The notes: generated by a model not told the origin, from the letters alone. A stretch of 64,000 nt of DNA from Paenibacillus qinlingensis (GCF_013204845.1 NZ_JABMKY010000037.1:1-64000), one strand, 5' to 3'. Positions 25,145 to 33,644 are shown, numbered from the stretch's first letter. Numbers and translations are program-made.

Positions 25145-25633
25145 ATGATTATTAAGAATGAGAAAATCAAAGCTTCCGAAGTTCAGGTTACAGGGCTGCA
25201 AGGTGAGGATTTAGGTGTAATGTCGACGAAAGACGCGCTTGCTCTTGCCAAAAAGTTAAAAGTCGACCTCGTCTGCACCTCGCTCATGAGCTCCCCGCCT
25301 CCTTGCAAGCTGATTGGAGCAGGCGCAGCCAAACAAGAGGCCCTGCAAGAAAAGCAGCAGGCGCGGAAGCAAGAGCAAGGTCCGAAGGTCAAGGAGCTTC
25401 GCTTGACGGCGAACATTGAGGATCACGATCTCGAGACGAAGCGTCAGCAAGCTGAGCGGATTTTGAAAGGCGGGGACGCCGTCCTGCTGGTCGTTAAGAT
25501 CTCCGGCAAGGAAGGCGCCAAAGCCAAGGAATTGCTGGAAACGCTGGTGAAGGATCTTGGCTCCCACGGCAAGAAGCATACCGGCATCCAACTGAGCGGC
25601 AAGCAAGCTGCTGTTCAGCTGGATCCTTTGTAG
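25145..25633 (+). CDS. Translation initiation factor IF-3 paralogue, divergent
   Basis: A 162-residue protein with the two-domain IF-3 layout. The N-domain (about 1-75) starts IIKNEKIKASEVQVTGLQGEDLGVMS and keeps the PPPCKL element. A basic helical linker (KQEALQEKQQARKQEQ) joins it to the C-domain (about 82-160, KVKELRLTANIEDHDLETK). The conserved DYGKF stretch of canonical IF-3 is replaced by IGAGAAK, and the C-domain GRE element is GKE. Canonical infC lies with rpmI and rplT. This copy stands alone, so it is probably a second factor with a changed ribosome role. AGGTGG lies seven bases before the ATG, and a strong terminator follows at once. Confidence 0.8.
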   Translation: MIIKNEKIKASEVQVTGLQGEDLGVMSTKDALALAKKLKVDLVCTSLMSSPPPCKLIGAGAAKQEALQEKQQARKQEQGPKVKELRLTANIEDHDLETKRQQAERILKGGDAVLLVVKISGKEGAKAKELLETLVKDLGSHGKKHTGIQLSGKQAAVQLDPL

Positions 25634-25674
25634 AAAAAGCATGGACAACCCCTAGGGGAAGTCCATGCTTTTTT
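25634..25674 (+). terminator. Terminator of the IF-3-like gene
   Basis: A 13-bp stem (AAAAAGCATGGAC with GTCCATGCTTTTT) directly after the stop codon, ending in TTTTTT. Confidence 0.9.
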
Positions 25675-25993
25675 GGTGGGGGTGGTGGGACGAAGCAACT
25701 CCAGCAACCTAAACTACTCCAACCTACGCCAGCCGAGCGATTAAATGTAAAAAGTACAGTTAATTTCTTGAAATTTAACGGGTTTGAGCAAATAGCTGGA
25801 AAAACTCCATCTAATCAGGAGGTTATAGCCGAAAAGGTGCAATAGTAGCTATATTAACTACATATTTTCCATCTAATGGTTAGTAAGTCTCAGAATGAGC
25901 GAATTTAGATGTACTTTATCCAGTTATTTTGAGGAGGTAAGAGGTTGCTTGGTATATTTAGTCATATTGGTGCATTCACAAACTCATTAGCCA
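25675..25993. repeat. Gene-free stretch with imperfect inverted repeats
   Basis: No gene was seen. Positions 25790-25814 and 25905-25929 form an imperfect inverted pair (AAATAgCTGGAaAAA against AAATAaCTGGAtAAA, then CATCTAA in both). A partial third copy of the CATCTAA end lies near 25862-25876, and a small palindrome near 25841-25859. The core AATAACTGGA recurs in the hairpin at 56439-56463, so this is likely a dispersed intergenic repeat. Confidence 0.45.
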
Positions 25994-26872
25994 CTATCCA
26001 ATGATCGTGATTGCCTGGGAACCCATGAACTCCCACGCTTCTTTGAAAGAAGCGAGTGGATAGGCCTCTTGTTCACCAGTCATCGGATCGTTCATATAAG
26101 CATAATCATCATCCCAGCCAGTTAGCAATAAAGCATGTTCAGGCTGATACCACGGGACCAGCTCACCTGTCTCATCTTCCCACTCCAAGTCCAAATAAGG
26201 GCTATCCATATGCTCAGTTGCCCAAATCATGGCAGGACTGCCTTTGGCAATGACGCCAAGCAAATCCTCGAAAGAGGTGCCTGTCAGATCACGAACGTGA
26301 CCAGGCAACCACTGATTCATCAGCTTAGCGACTGGGGTATGATAAATCCCATAGCCAATATCAAAAGGATCGCCAACGAAAACATTTTTGGGATTTGCTC
26401 CTACAAAGGCACCGAACTCATTCTCGTAGGGCATGTCCCCCGTGGGTAGAGCAAGAGCCATTTCTTCCTTCGTTATCGGCAGTCCAGCCCAATTCAGCAG
26501 CATAGTTGCAGCGACAGCTTCACAACCATTTGGCAGCTCGGGGAGCTGTGAGATGGCGGGTATCGTATCTATTTGAAAGTGATGCTGAGTAAGAATGGGT
26601 GCTTCTGAAGAAGTTGTCTGTGTCTGGTCAGTTGTGGATTTTACTTCAGCTCTAACAGATGTAGGTCCAGGAGTTAGAGGGGCATCGGTTGATGCCGTTT
26701 CAGTTGCTTTTTTATCTGCAAGGTTCCGTACTGGAGTTTCTCCTGCCTGAGTAAATGACATGAGAAGTTGTTTCGCATCAGGGGAATTTGATTTTACGAG
26801 TAGAATAAGTGTAAAGCTAGCCAAAGCCAGCAAGGCAAGTGTGAGCAATTTCAATTTCTTCATGTAGCACAT
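25994..26872 (-). CDS. Secreted or membrane-anchored C39-family cysteine peptidase
   Basis: A 292-residue protein. A signal or anchor helix (about 5-26), a low-complexity Thr/Ser/Ala-rich spacer (about 30-95), then a Peptidase_C39_2 domain (about 97-290). The predicted catalytic residues are Cys in LPNGCEAVAATMLL (about 117), His in QPEHALLLTGWDDDYAYMNDP (about 246) and the following Asp (about 258). The related stand-alone C39-like proteins of bacilli are exported enzymes of unclear substrate and lack the transporter part of bacteriocin processors. No bacteriocin gene is adjacent. The start may be this ATG or the one at 26863. AGGA lies before both. Confidence 0.82.
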   Translation of the reverse strand: MCYMKKLKLLTLALLALASFTLILLVKSNSPDAKQLLMSFTQAGETPVRNLADKKATETASTDAPLTPGPTSVRAEVKSTTDQTQTTSSEAPILTQHHFQIDTIPAISQLPELPNGCEAVAATMLLNWAGLPITKEEMALALPTGDMPYENEFGAFVGANPKNVFVGDPFDIGYGIYHTPVAKLMNQWLPGHVRDLTGTSFEDLLGVIAKGSPAMIWATEHMDSPYLDLEWEDETGELVPWYQPEHALLLTGWDDDYAYMNDPMTGEQEAYPLASFKEAWEFMGSQAITIIG

Positions 26873-27043
26873 CCGTTCCTATCAGTGATCTCATTACATC
26901 ATGGGTGGCTAGAGAATGCAAGACATGACATCCAAAATATGCCTTGAGACACATACGCGACTGTCTTGTTCGCATAGACTAGGTAAACAAGCTATTCATC
27001 TCTATAAAAGATGAGTCTAATAAGATGACCGTGGAGGCATGAG

Positions 27044-28291
27044 ATGAGACGTTTCTATTTGTGGTGTGCAGCTGCTTTTGCTTGTTATGCCTTTATCGTG
27101 ATTGTATATTTTTTGAAAGGGGATTTATTTCAAATTCCTTTGACGTTAGTGGGAACTGTGGCGGATCCGAATACGTTTATGACCCACGCAGAAATTGCTA
27201 AAGCGGAATCACTTTCGCGGATTCATTCGTTAACCTTCTTTTTAAGCGCTCCATTGCAAATGGGTGTGACCTTAGCCTTATTCGGTATAGCCGTCAGCTT
27301 CCGCCAACTTGCGGAGAAAGTATTCCGAGCTTCTTTCCTGCAAATGTTTTTATTTGTAGTGCTTTTTACACTCGTTATGGACGTGCTGTTCCTGCCTATT
27401 GATGTATTTCTGTTCAAAATTGACCAAGCTTACGGCATTTCTAAAGAGACGCCTATCCTTTTTCTAAAAGATTATGTCAAAACCTTTCTCATTGATATCG
27501 TAGGCACGGTAGTCATGGTAGGAATTTTCAGATGGATTAGTAAGTGGAGTCCTAAGCGGTGGTGGGTATGGCTGTGGTTAATTTCAATCCCTTTAATCTT
27601 ATTCGTTACGTTTATTCAACCTGTGGTGCTGGACCCGTTGTACAATCAGTTTCAGCCACTGCAAAATCAGGAACTGAAGAGGCAAATTCTTGATCTTGCT
27701 GCCAAATCGCACATCCCGACTGATCAGGTTTACGAGGTGAACATGTCGGAGAGGACGAATGCTATTAACGCTTATGTCAATGGGATCGGTGGGAACGCGC
27801 GTATTGTGCTGTGGGATACTATTTTGAATAAATTGCAGCCAGCTGAAATCCTAACAGTGATGGCGCACGAGATGGGGCATTACGTAGAGCGGCATATCTA
27901 TTGGGGAATAGCCTATGGTGTTGCACTCAGTTTGGTTGGCTTCTGGTTGGCTTTCCATGCGTATCGCTTCATTTTACAACGTTGGGGTTCACTTTGGGGT
28001 ATGCGAGGGGAGAGCGACTTAGCGGCATTACCGATTCTGCTGCTGCTCATCTCGTTGATGAGCTTTCTGTCATCACCAGCTCAAAATGCGTTCTCAAGGG
28101 TCATCGAGCACCGAGCAGACGTTTATGCGATGAAAATGACGGGGGATGGGGATGCTGCCATTCGGGCTTTTCAACATATTGCCAAAGAAAATCTTAGTCC
28201 AGTTACACAACCTAAGCTGGTGCAATGGTTCCGCGGCTCTCATCCGACGATTGAGGAGAGAATTACGTATTTTGAGCGGTATAAGAAGTAA
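27044..28291 (+). CDS. M48-family membrane zinc metallopeptidase (Ste24/CAAX-protease-like)
   Basis: A 415-residue integral membrane peptidase of the M48 family. The zinc-binding motif HEMGH is at about residues 275-279, and the third ligand is the Glu in IEHRADVYAMKMTGD (about 355). An N-terminal CAAX_prenyl_protease_N-like membrane region (about 1-210, five helices) matches Ste24-type architecture. FIQPVVLDPLYNQFQPL and VNMSERTNAINAYVNGIGGNARIVLWDTI are typical conserved segments. In bacteria, which lack prenylated proteins, such enzymes probably do membrane-protein quality control. GGAGGCATGAG precedes the ATG. The gene stands alone, ending at a bidirectional terminator. Confidence 0.9.
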   Translation: MRRFYLWCAAAFACYAFIVIVYFLKGDLFQIPLTLVGTVADPNTFMTHAEIAKAESLSRIHSLTFFLSAPLQMGVTLALFGIAVSFRQLAEKVFRASFLQMFLFVVLFTLVMDVLFLPIDVFLFKIDQAYGISKETPILFLKDYVKTFLIDIVGTVVMVGIFRWISKWSPKRWWVWLWLISIPLILFVTFIQPVVLDPLYNQFQPLQNQELKRQILDLAAKSHIPTDQVYEVNMSERTNAINAYVNGIGGNARIVLWDTILNKLQPAEILTVMAHEMGHYVERHIYWGIAYGVALSLVGFWLAFHAYRFILQRWGSLWGMRGESDLAALPILLLLISLMSFLSSPAQNAFSRVIEHRADVYAMKMTGDGDAAIRAFQHIAKENLSPVTQPKLVQWFRGSHPTIEERITYFERYKK

Positions 28292-28323
28292 GGGAGTTGG
28301 CGTTTAGTAGGCAAAAAACCAAA

Positions 28324-28374
28324 AAAAGCACGAATGCCAATTATCCACTAAGGGGAGTAGGCATTCGTGCTTTT
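28324..28374. terminator. Bidirectional terminator between M48 peptidase and CvfC-like genes
   Basis: A 15-bp perfect stem (AAAAGCACGAATGCC, 28324-28338, with its complement at 28360-28374) has A-tracts on the left and T-tracts on the right, serving both converging genes. Confidence 0.88.
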
Positions 28375-28386
28375 GTAATTACTCAA

Positions 28387-29526
28387 CTAGTCATTTCTGC
28401 GCGTCATTTGTTGCCACACAGAGCCTTCAGCCGCATGTCCGCCTTCGATACGCTCGAGCGCAATCTTTACTTGCATCCGAACCTCGAACTCGGGGTCGTC
28501 TGCAGCTTGCTTCAGATCCGGAAGCACGGTGTCGTCACCGACTTCATAGAGGAATCGCGCTGCGCGCCAACGGACCAGCTTGTTGCGGTCCTTCAGCGCC
28601 TTGGCCATCGCCGGCACCGCGGCGGGGTCGCCAAGATCGGACAGCGTATCGCCTGCGGTCCGACGCACAGAAGCTGTATCGTCCTCAAGGGCACGATACA
28701 GATAGGGCAGTACCTCGGGTTCCTTGATGTCCCCGAGGTACACCGTGGCCAGTCGCCGAAGCGACGTGTTCTCGTCCTGCAACGCAGTGACGAGAAGGGG
28801 CAGCGTCGTAAGCGACGGCTGGATCTTCTGAAGCGCGGCGTAGCGCAGCTTCCAATCCGGGTTGCGCAGCTGAGCCGCGGCTGCGACAAGATCCCCTGTG
28901 GCAGCCTCCTCCACAGGGGCTTCTGTGGTCTCCTGCATCGCGCGGGAGACCAGTTCTTCGACGCGGGCATCGTCGTAAGAAGCGTCCAGTTCCTGGACGA
29001 CTTCGCCCGCGATGTCCGACAGCTCGCCGTAACGGACGCCGAGCTCCTCGAGCTTCCGCTCTTTGATCAGGTTCGGCGATGCCGTACCTGCGCGCACCGC
29101 AGCTTGCGTGAAGCGCTCCGGCATAGCTACGCGCGCTTCTTCTGAGCCTGCGCGCACCCGAACCTGGAGCGGAATACCGCGAAACATTTGCACGAGCACC
29201 TGTGCTTCGCCAAAAGCGGCGTCAGTAGTAGGCTGCTCGGTCGGCAATCCAGTGCCAGCCGCTGGCTGAGCTTCGCCATAGATCTCGCGCGCTTGCGCCA
29301 GGATGAACTGCCAGTCGCCCTTGGAGCTGCGATCTACCGCGATGAAATCGGCTGCATGGAACACACTGATAACGCCAGGCACCGCAAGCAGCTTCTGCAC
29401 TTCCACGGGAGCGCCAACTAGATTCTTCTTCGTATACGTTTCTCTTACACTGGCAGGCAAGGACTCATCCATGTTGAGTTTCATGGAGTTGGGGCTGGGT
29501 GTAGGTTCGATGGAAATGATTTTCAT
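28387..29526 (-). CDS. cvfC: Nfu-N plus HEAT-repeat protein (conserved virulence factor C/YpgR type)
   Basis: A 379-residue cytoplasmic protein. Residues 1-85 form an Nfu N-terminal domain (starts MKIISIEPTPSPNSMKL, a hallmark of Nfu-N), which in other proteins helps deliver iron-sulfur clusters. The C-terminal half (about 220-370) holds HEAT-like repeats with the pattern LR..A...LG....P...L..AL.D. The Cys-x-x-Cys of full Nfu proteins is not present. The layout is that of CvfC of Staphylococcus aureus, which affects virulence gene expression, and YpgR of bacilli. The molecular role is unclear. AAGGAG nine bases upstream supports the ATG at 29526. The coding region is GC-rich compared with neighbours. 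Confidence 0.82.
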   Translation of the reverse strand: MKIISIEPTPSPNSMKLNMDESLPASVRETYTKKNLVGAPVEVQKLLAVPGVISVFHAADFIAVDRSSKGDWQFILAQAREIYGEAQPAAGTGLPTEQPTTDAAFGEAQVLVQMFRGIPLQVRVRAGSEEARVAMPERFTQAAVRAGTASPNLIKERKLEELGVRYGELSDIAGEVVQELDASYDDARVEELVSRAMQETTEAPVEEAATGDLVAAAAQLRNPDWKLRYAALQKIQPSLTTLPLLVTALQDENTSLRRLATVYLGDIKEPEVLPYLYRALEDDTASVRRTAGDTLSDLGDPAAVPAMAKALKDRNKLVRWRAARFLYEVGDDTVLPDLKQAADDPEFEVRMQVKIALERIEGGHAAEGSVWQQMTRRND

Positions 29527-29588
29527 TACGTTCAACTCCTTAGTAGGAACGGACTAGTCACGACTTCACCGTTCTTTTTTGGTTAGAT

Positions 29589-29623
29589 GAAAAGGCCCGG
29601 ACGGGGGACCGTCCAGGCCTTTA
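29589..29623 (-). terminator. Terminator of the guanylate-kinase-like gene
   Basis: AAAGGCC-x-GGACGG pairs with CCGTCC-x-GGCCTTT over about 14 positions with one mismatch, followed on the minus strand by TTTTC. It lies between the kinase-like gene and the CvfC-like gene. Confidence 0.75.
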
Positions 29624-29670
29624 TCTGCAGTTAGTGGTTGTTCAGAAAATCCACTTTTGAACACAAGCTT

Positions 29671-30258
29671 CTAGTCTAAGTCGACCAAATTACGATTTAA
29701 ATATAGATCCAATGTTTTGGTAAGATCAAATACCGTATGAGCCAAGTCCACATTTTCAAAAACATGGTCGCATTGATCTCGGTAAGCTAATTCATTTTCG
29801 TAGTCGGACAAATATTTAGAGGCGATCTCTTCAGAATCTCCGCTTTCTTTCATTCGCTCTTCGAGCGTATCTCGCTGGGCATAAATGAAGATTTGAACGA
29901 CACGGTCACCGTATATCTTTTTGAGTGTCTCGGCACCAAAACGGTTCAGAATCAAGTAGATGCTGCCACTTTGCTGGAACATTCGTTCAATATCGGAACT
30001 TTTGATACCATACAAATGGTCATTAACGGTACTTACCTCGATGAATTCACCGCCAGCTTGTGCTTGAACAAATTGGGCGGGTGAGATGAAGTGATAATCT
30101 TGACCATCTTCCTCTGTCGCTTTAGGAGGTCGTGTGGTGTACGAAATCACTTGTTTCATCCCCAGCGTGGAGCCGGACATTTCCGCAACGGTTTTTCGGC
30201 CTGCCCCGTGTGGGCCAGTGAATACAAAAATCATTTCCTTATCCTTTAATGCGTACAT
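29671..30258 (-). CDS. Guanylate-kinase-like protein with altered P-loop
   Basis: A 195-residue member of the guanylate kinase fold. The P-loop reads GPHGAGRKTVAE (about 16-27), where gmk has GxSGxGKGT, so the catalytic Lys position carries Arg and the next residue is Lys. ISYTTRPPKATEEDGQDYHFIS (about 38-59) is the GMP-binding segment with the TTR-P and G-DYHF elements kept, and later FAKE/IEV-like and DRVVQIFIYAQRDTLEERM segments also match. It may be a weak kinase or a nucleotide sensor. The true gmk normally sits with rpoZ and coaBC, not here. AAGGAGG eight bases ahead supports the ATG at 30258. It ends with a terminator. Confidence 0.8.
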   Translation of the reverse strand: MYALKDKEMIFVFTGPHGAGRKTVAEMSGSTLGMKQVISYTTRPPKATEEDGQDYHFISPAQFVQAQAGGEFIEVSTVNDHLYGIKSSDIERMFQQSGSIYLILNRFGAETLKKIYGDRVVQIFIYAQRDTLEERMKESGDSEEIASKYLSDYENELAYRDQCDHVFENVDLAHTVFDLTKTLDLYLNRNLVDLD

Positions 30259-30416
30259 GGAACATACCTCCTTCGATTGGATGGGGGGGTAAATCCTACG
30301 TGCGAGCACGGGTTGAAACGATTTTTATAAAATTGAATCTGAATAAACCATACTTATAGTTTACATCGTAAGGCTTCATCGGTAAAGACTTGGATGAAAT
30401 CGCTTCATCGGCCGGC

Positions 30417-32531
30417 TTAGCGTTTGCTGCCGCCGCCGCGAGTGCCTCTTGGCGCACTTCCACGAGCGCCGCCTTGCCCGCCGCGCGGGCCGCTTGGTCT
30501 GTCGCCGCGCGGAGCACCGCCGCGTGATCCGAAGCTGTCTCCGCGAGGAGCTGCGCTGCGCGCACCACGCTCATCACTCCGTCCGCGAGGAGCGCCGCCT
30601 GTGCGAGCGCCGAAGCCCTCGCTGCGCGGAGCGCCGCCTGTGCGAGCGCCGAAGCCCTCGCTGCGAGGAGCGCCGCCTGTGCGAGCGCCGAAGCCCTCGC
30701 TGCGAGGAGCGCCGCCTGTGCGAGCGCCGAAGCCCTCACTGCGAGGAGCGCTGCCTGTGCGAGCGCCGAAGCCCTCACCGCGAGGAGCGCCGCCCGTGCG
30801 AGCGCCGAAGCCCTCACCTCGAGGAGCAGCACCGCGTGCAGCTCCATCGCCACGGCCTTTGCCGCCGCGAATGTTGCGAGACGCGCTAGCCGCGTCATCA
30901 CGACCTGCGCCAGCGTACTTGTTATATGGCGAGTAAGACTTATCGCCATGTGGAGCTGAACGTTTGCGCTCTGTACCTTCACCACCGCCGTTGTAGGAAC
31001 CAGTTACGCGTGCTTTCGCAGCGCCCATGTTCGTTCCGCGAGCTGGAGCTGAATTCGTAGTTGGCGATTCGTGAACAACCGTTGCGCGCCCCCATGTATT
31101 CGGGCTACGCTCCGAGTTCACTTTAGCCGGTCTTTCGCCTGATCGCCCAGCACCTGCTGAACCTCCGCGTGAGCCAAATTTGTCTCCTTTGGAACCATAA
31201 CCTGTTTTCCGCTCGCCACCGTATTGAACATTAGCGCGGTCGCCACGTAATTCGCGTGCGCCAGGTCTTCCTGCACGTCCGCCGCTGCGTTGCTCTGGGG
31301 CACCGGTGCGGTCATTACGTCTGCCACCGCGTGAAGAAGCTCCAGTTCCACCTTTTCGTGCAGAACCTCTGCCATCTTGCTCGATATAATCTTCTGTTTG
31401 GGAACGAACAACACGTCTTTGCTGTCCATCCGCACCGCGCAATGACATTTTGATGCCTTTTTCGATAAGTTCAATCGTTGGCATATCACGTTGTGTTGCG
31501 AAAGTCACAGCAACGCCTGACTCACCTGCACGGCCCGTTCTACCAATCCGATGAATGTAGCTTTCGGCATCTTGAGGTACATCATAGTTAAAGATATGCG
31601 TTACGCCTTCCACATCTAAACCGCGAGCTGCGATATCGGTCGCGACTAAGAGTTCTATGCGTCCTTCTCTGAAACGCTTCATTACTTGTTCGCGTTTCGC
31701 TTGTGACAAGTCTCCGTGCAGTTCATCGGACATCAAACCGATTTCTTGCAGCGTTTCGTTGAGCGCAATCGCTTTGGCTTTGGTCCGACAGAAAATCATC
31801 GCAAGGTAAGGCCTATATTGTTTAATTGCTGCAATAAGAGCGTCTTGTTTATCACGATCAGTCGTAGGGACAAGCACCTGCTGAATTTCAGTCAAAGTGA
31901 CTTGTTTACTTTGAATTTTAATTTCTTTTGCTTCCTTCATATAAGCCTTAGACAGATTGATGACCTGTTCAGGCATTGTCGCAGAGAAGAGCAGCGTTTG
32001 GCGATAAGGAGACGTTTGCGCAATGATATCCTTGACTTCATGCAAGAAGCCCATGTGCAACATTTGATCTGCTTCATCTAAAACGAGTATTTTCAATTTA
32101 TAGAAGTTGATAGAACCGCGACGAAGATGATCAAGCAATCTTCCCGGTGTTCCTACTACTATATGTATGTTGCCTTGAAGCTTTCTAAGCTGTTTTTCTA
32201 CATCTTGTCCGCCATAGGCAGCTAGGACCTTCGCACCTGTGATTGGGACTAGGGTTTTCAACTCATTGCTGATTTGAATGGCTAACTCCCGAGTAGGGGT
32301 AAGAATAAGCGCTTGAACATCGGAGCTTTCTACATCAATTGTTTCTAATATAGGAAGTACAAAGGCAAGGGTTTTACCTGTACCTGTTTGAGCTTGTGCG
32401 ATAACGTCCGAACCTTTTAACAATACTGGAATCGCTTCTCGTTGAATGGGGGTCGGTTCTACGACACCTTGATTTTGCAAAACTTGAACTAATTGTTCTC
32501 TAATACCTAATGAGGCAAATCCATTTGACAT
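30417..32531 (-). CDS. DEAD-box RNA helicase (CshA-like) with long Arg/Gly-rich repeat tail
   Basis: A 704-residue ATP-dependent RNA helicase. The core (about 1-375) carries the Q motif (F-x-S-L-G-I ... PTPIQ), motif I AQTGTGKT (about 46), PTRELA, TPGR, DEAD box in VLDEADQM (about 152), SAT (about 185) and HRIGRTGRAG (about 330). The tail (about 380-704) is unusually long, basic and rich in Arg, Gly, Ser and Ala, with six tandem copies of a 13-residue unit (GFGARTGGAPRSE-like). CshA-type helicases act in RNA decay, ribosome assembly and cold response, and RGG-like tails bind RNA and may drive condensation. The ATG at 32531 has GGGAG somewhat far upstream (14 bases). The frame extends further but without a better site. 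Confidence 0.9.
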   Translation of the reverse strand: MSNGFASLGIREQLVQVLQNQGVVEPTPIQREAIPVLLKGSDVIAQAQTGTGKTLAFVLPILETIDVESSDVQALILTPTRELAIQISNELKTLVPITGAKVLAAYGGQDVEKQLRKLQGNIHIVVGTPGRLLDHLRRGSINFYKLKILVLDEADQMLHMGFLHEVKDIIAQTSPYRQTLLFSATMPEQVINLSKAYMKEAKEIKIQSKQVTLTEIQQVLVPTTDRDKQDALIAAIKQYRPYLAMIFCRTKAKAIALNETLQEIGLMSDELHGDLSQAKREQVMKRFREGRIELLVATDIAARGLDVEGVTHIFNYDVPQDAESYIHRIGRTGRAGESGVAVTFATQRDMPTIELIEKGIKMSLRGADGQQRRVVRSQTEDYIEQDGRGSARKGGTGASSRGGRRNDRTGAPEQRSGGRAGRPGARELRGDRANVQYGGERKTGYGSKGDKFGSRGGSAGAGRSGERPAKVNSERSPNTWGRATVVHESPTTNSAPARGTNMGAAKARVTGSYNGGGEGTERKRSAPHGDKSYSPYNKYAGAGRDDAASASRNIRGGKGRGDGAARGAAPRGEGFGARTGGAPRGEGFGARTGSAPRSEGFGARTGGAPRSEGFGARTGGAPRSEGFGARTGGAPRSEGFGARTGGAPRGRSDERGARSAAPRGDSFGSRGGAPRGDRPSGPRGGQGGARGSAPRGTRGGGSKR
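30601..30834 (-). repeat. Six tandem copies of a 39-bp coding repeat
   Basis: Copies start at 30601, 30640, 30679, 30718, 30757 and 30796 on the plus strand, each beginning GTGCGAGCGCCGAAGCCCTC with few changes. They encode 13-residue units in the helicase tail. The period is a multiple of three, so slippage would change tail length in frame. Confidence 0.92.
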
Positions 32532-32693
32532 GGGTAATTGGCCAGCTCCCTTTTTCCTTCTTAGTAAAGACGATTCCCTCATTGTACAGGAATGAAAGAC
32601 AAATGAAAACAGGAGCCGACCCACAAGCAGAAATAAACTACTTTATTAATAGAAGTTTTACATGCTAGTTGTGCTCCAAAAGGCGTGGCAAGA

Positions 32694-32724
32694 CCTCCTA
32701 AGAAATAAAGCTATCTTTAGGAGG
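32694..32724 (-). terminator. Weak hairpin after the spore lipoprotein gene
   Basis: An 8-bp stem (CCTCCTAA with TTAGGAGG) with a 15-base loop lies 16 bases after the lipoprotein stop. There is no clear U-run, so terminator function is uncertain. Confidence 0.35.
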
Positions 32725-32739
32725 CCAGCCCTAGTTAGT

Positions 32740-33435
32740 CTAGTCTTGGGGTAGTGATTGCGCCGTTCCAAACACACGTGTCACCGTCTGATTGAAGTCG
32801 GTTAGTAGAGGCATAAGCGAATGACCTTTCCAGCTCTCCTGTGCGAAGCTATTCATTTTATTGAGGAAATCCCGATTTGCCGAGATATATACATCCATGA
32901 GATCGGGTTTAAGGACGCGAAGCTTTTCAGCAATAGCTTGTTTGAACGGATGAGAAAGTAAATCATGATGAATGGCTGTCTCGTAACTATTGTAACCTTT
33001 ATTCAAATCATTAGCCGGTAAAGAGTCATCGTAGGGATTGTCATCGTTGTAGAAGCCCTTAGTGGTTCCTTGATTATTCGTCTCTTTCGTCAATCCCTTT
33101 GTACCTACCGCACTGCTATCCATCATTAGCGCGACATAGGCGTTCTGATTCGTAATCATGACGAAGGCGGTGTTTACCCCGTCCATGGTGTGCAATTGAT
33201 CTGAAAGATACTGGCTATATTCCAACTTGGTATTGTTGTGCGTCACTGGTCCGGAGAGTTGCTGTACTTGATAGGCTCTTTCATTCTGATCAGCCTTTTC
33301 GACATGAACGCCATAATTCGAGCTAGTAGAGTCGTCACGATCGCCTCTGTACTGTTTACCGCTAGAACCACATGCGGATAATGTGAGCAGTAGGAATATG
33401 ATTCCACAAATCGGAAAACCTAACTTCCTGAACAT
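32740..33435 (-). CDS. YhcN/YlaJ-family sporulation lipoprotein
   Basis: A 231-residue lipoprotein with lipobox LSAC (Cys22) and a Spore_YhcN_YlaJ-type domain. The stretch QYLSDQLHTMDGVNTAFVMITNQNAYVALMMDS (about 73-105) is the family signature, a BON-like beta-alpha fold. In bacilli these proteins are found in the forespore or inner spore membrane and influence germination or outgrowth. The ATG at 33435 follows GGGAGGTCTGTTAATT. The preceding in-frame ATG overlaps that ribosome-binding site. The gene is divergent from the cytochrome oxidase operon. Confidence 0.85.
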   Translation of the reverse strand: MFRKLGFPICGIIFLLLTLSACGSSGKQYRGDRDDSTSSNYGVHVEKADQNERAYQVQQLSGPVTHNNTKLEYSQYLSDQLHTMDGVNTAFVMITNQNAYVALMMDSSAVGTKGLTKETNNQGTTKGFYNDDNPYDDSLPANDLNKGYNSYETAIHHDLLSHPFKQAIAEKLRVLKPDLMDVYISANRDFLNKMNSFAQESWKGHSLMPLLTDFNQTVTRVFGTAQSLPQD

Positions 33436-33615
33436 AATTAACAGACCTCCCATTGCGATTTATTGTCTATAGGATGAGATGTTTCTGTTTAATTATTCGT
33501 GTTCACAAATAAAGGCTTTTATGCATAAAGAGGTGGGTGTATGGAAATAACCATGAAGGGAAATATATCGCTACAGACGCTGTTTAAGAACAATTTGTGA
33601 ACTCTCCTACAGCGA

Positions 33616-33644
33616 TTGACAAAAAGTTTTCACGAATTTATAGT
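33616..33644 (+). promoter_or_regulatory. Sigma-A-type promoter of the caa3 oxidase operon
   Basis: TTGACA (33616-33621) and TATAGT (33639-33644) are 17 bases apart, 69 bases before ctaC. A second TTGACA at about 33657 with TAAAAA 18 bases later could be an additional start. Confidence 0.7.

Noticed and set aside
25994..26872. Bacteriocin-processing system around the C39 peptidase
   Set aside because: No ABC transporter domain, no GG-type leader peptide gene and no immunity gene lie near. It is the stand-alone C39_2 type.
28297..29145. Long plus-strand frame over the CvfC-like gene
   Set aside because: Antisense shadow in a GC-rich gene. No ribosome-binding site, no recognisable domain.
30601..30834. 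CRISPR-like regular repeats
   Set aside because: Repeats are contiguous 39-bp coding units without unique spacers and are in frame with the helicase.
30296..30985. Ala/Arg-rich frames over the helicase tail in other frames and strands
   Set aside because: Low-complexity products of the 39-bp repeat read out of frame.
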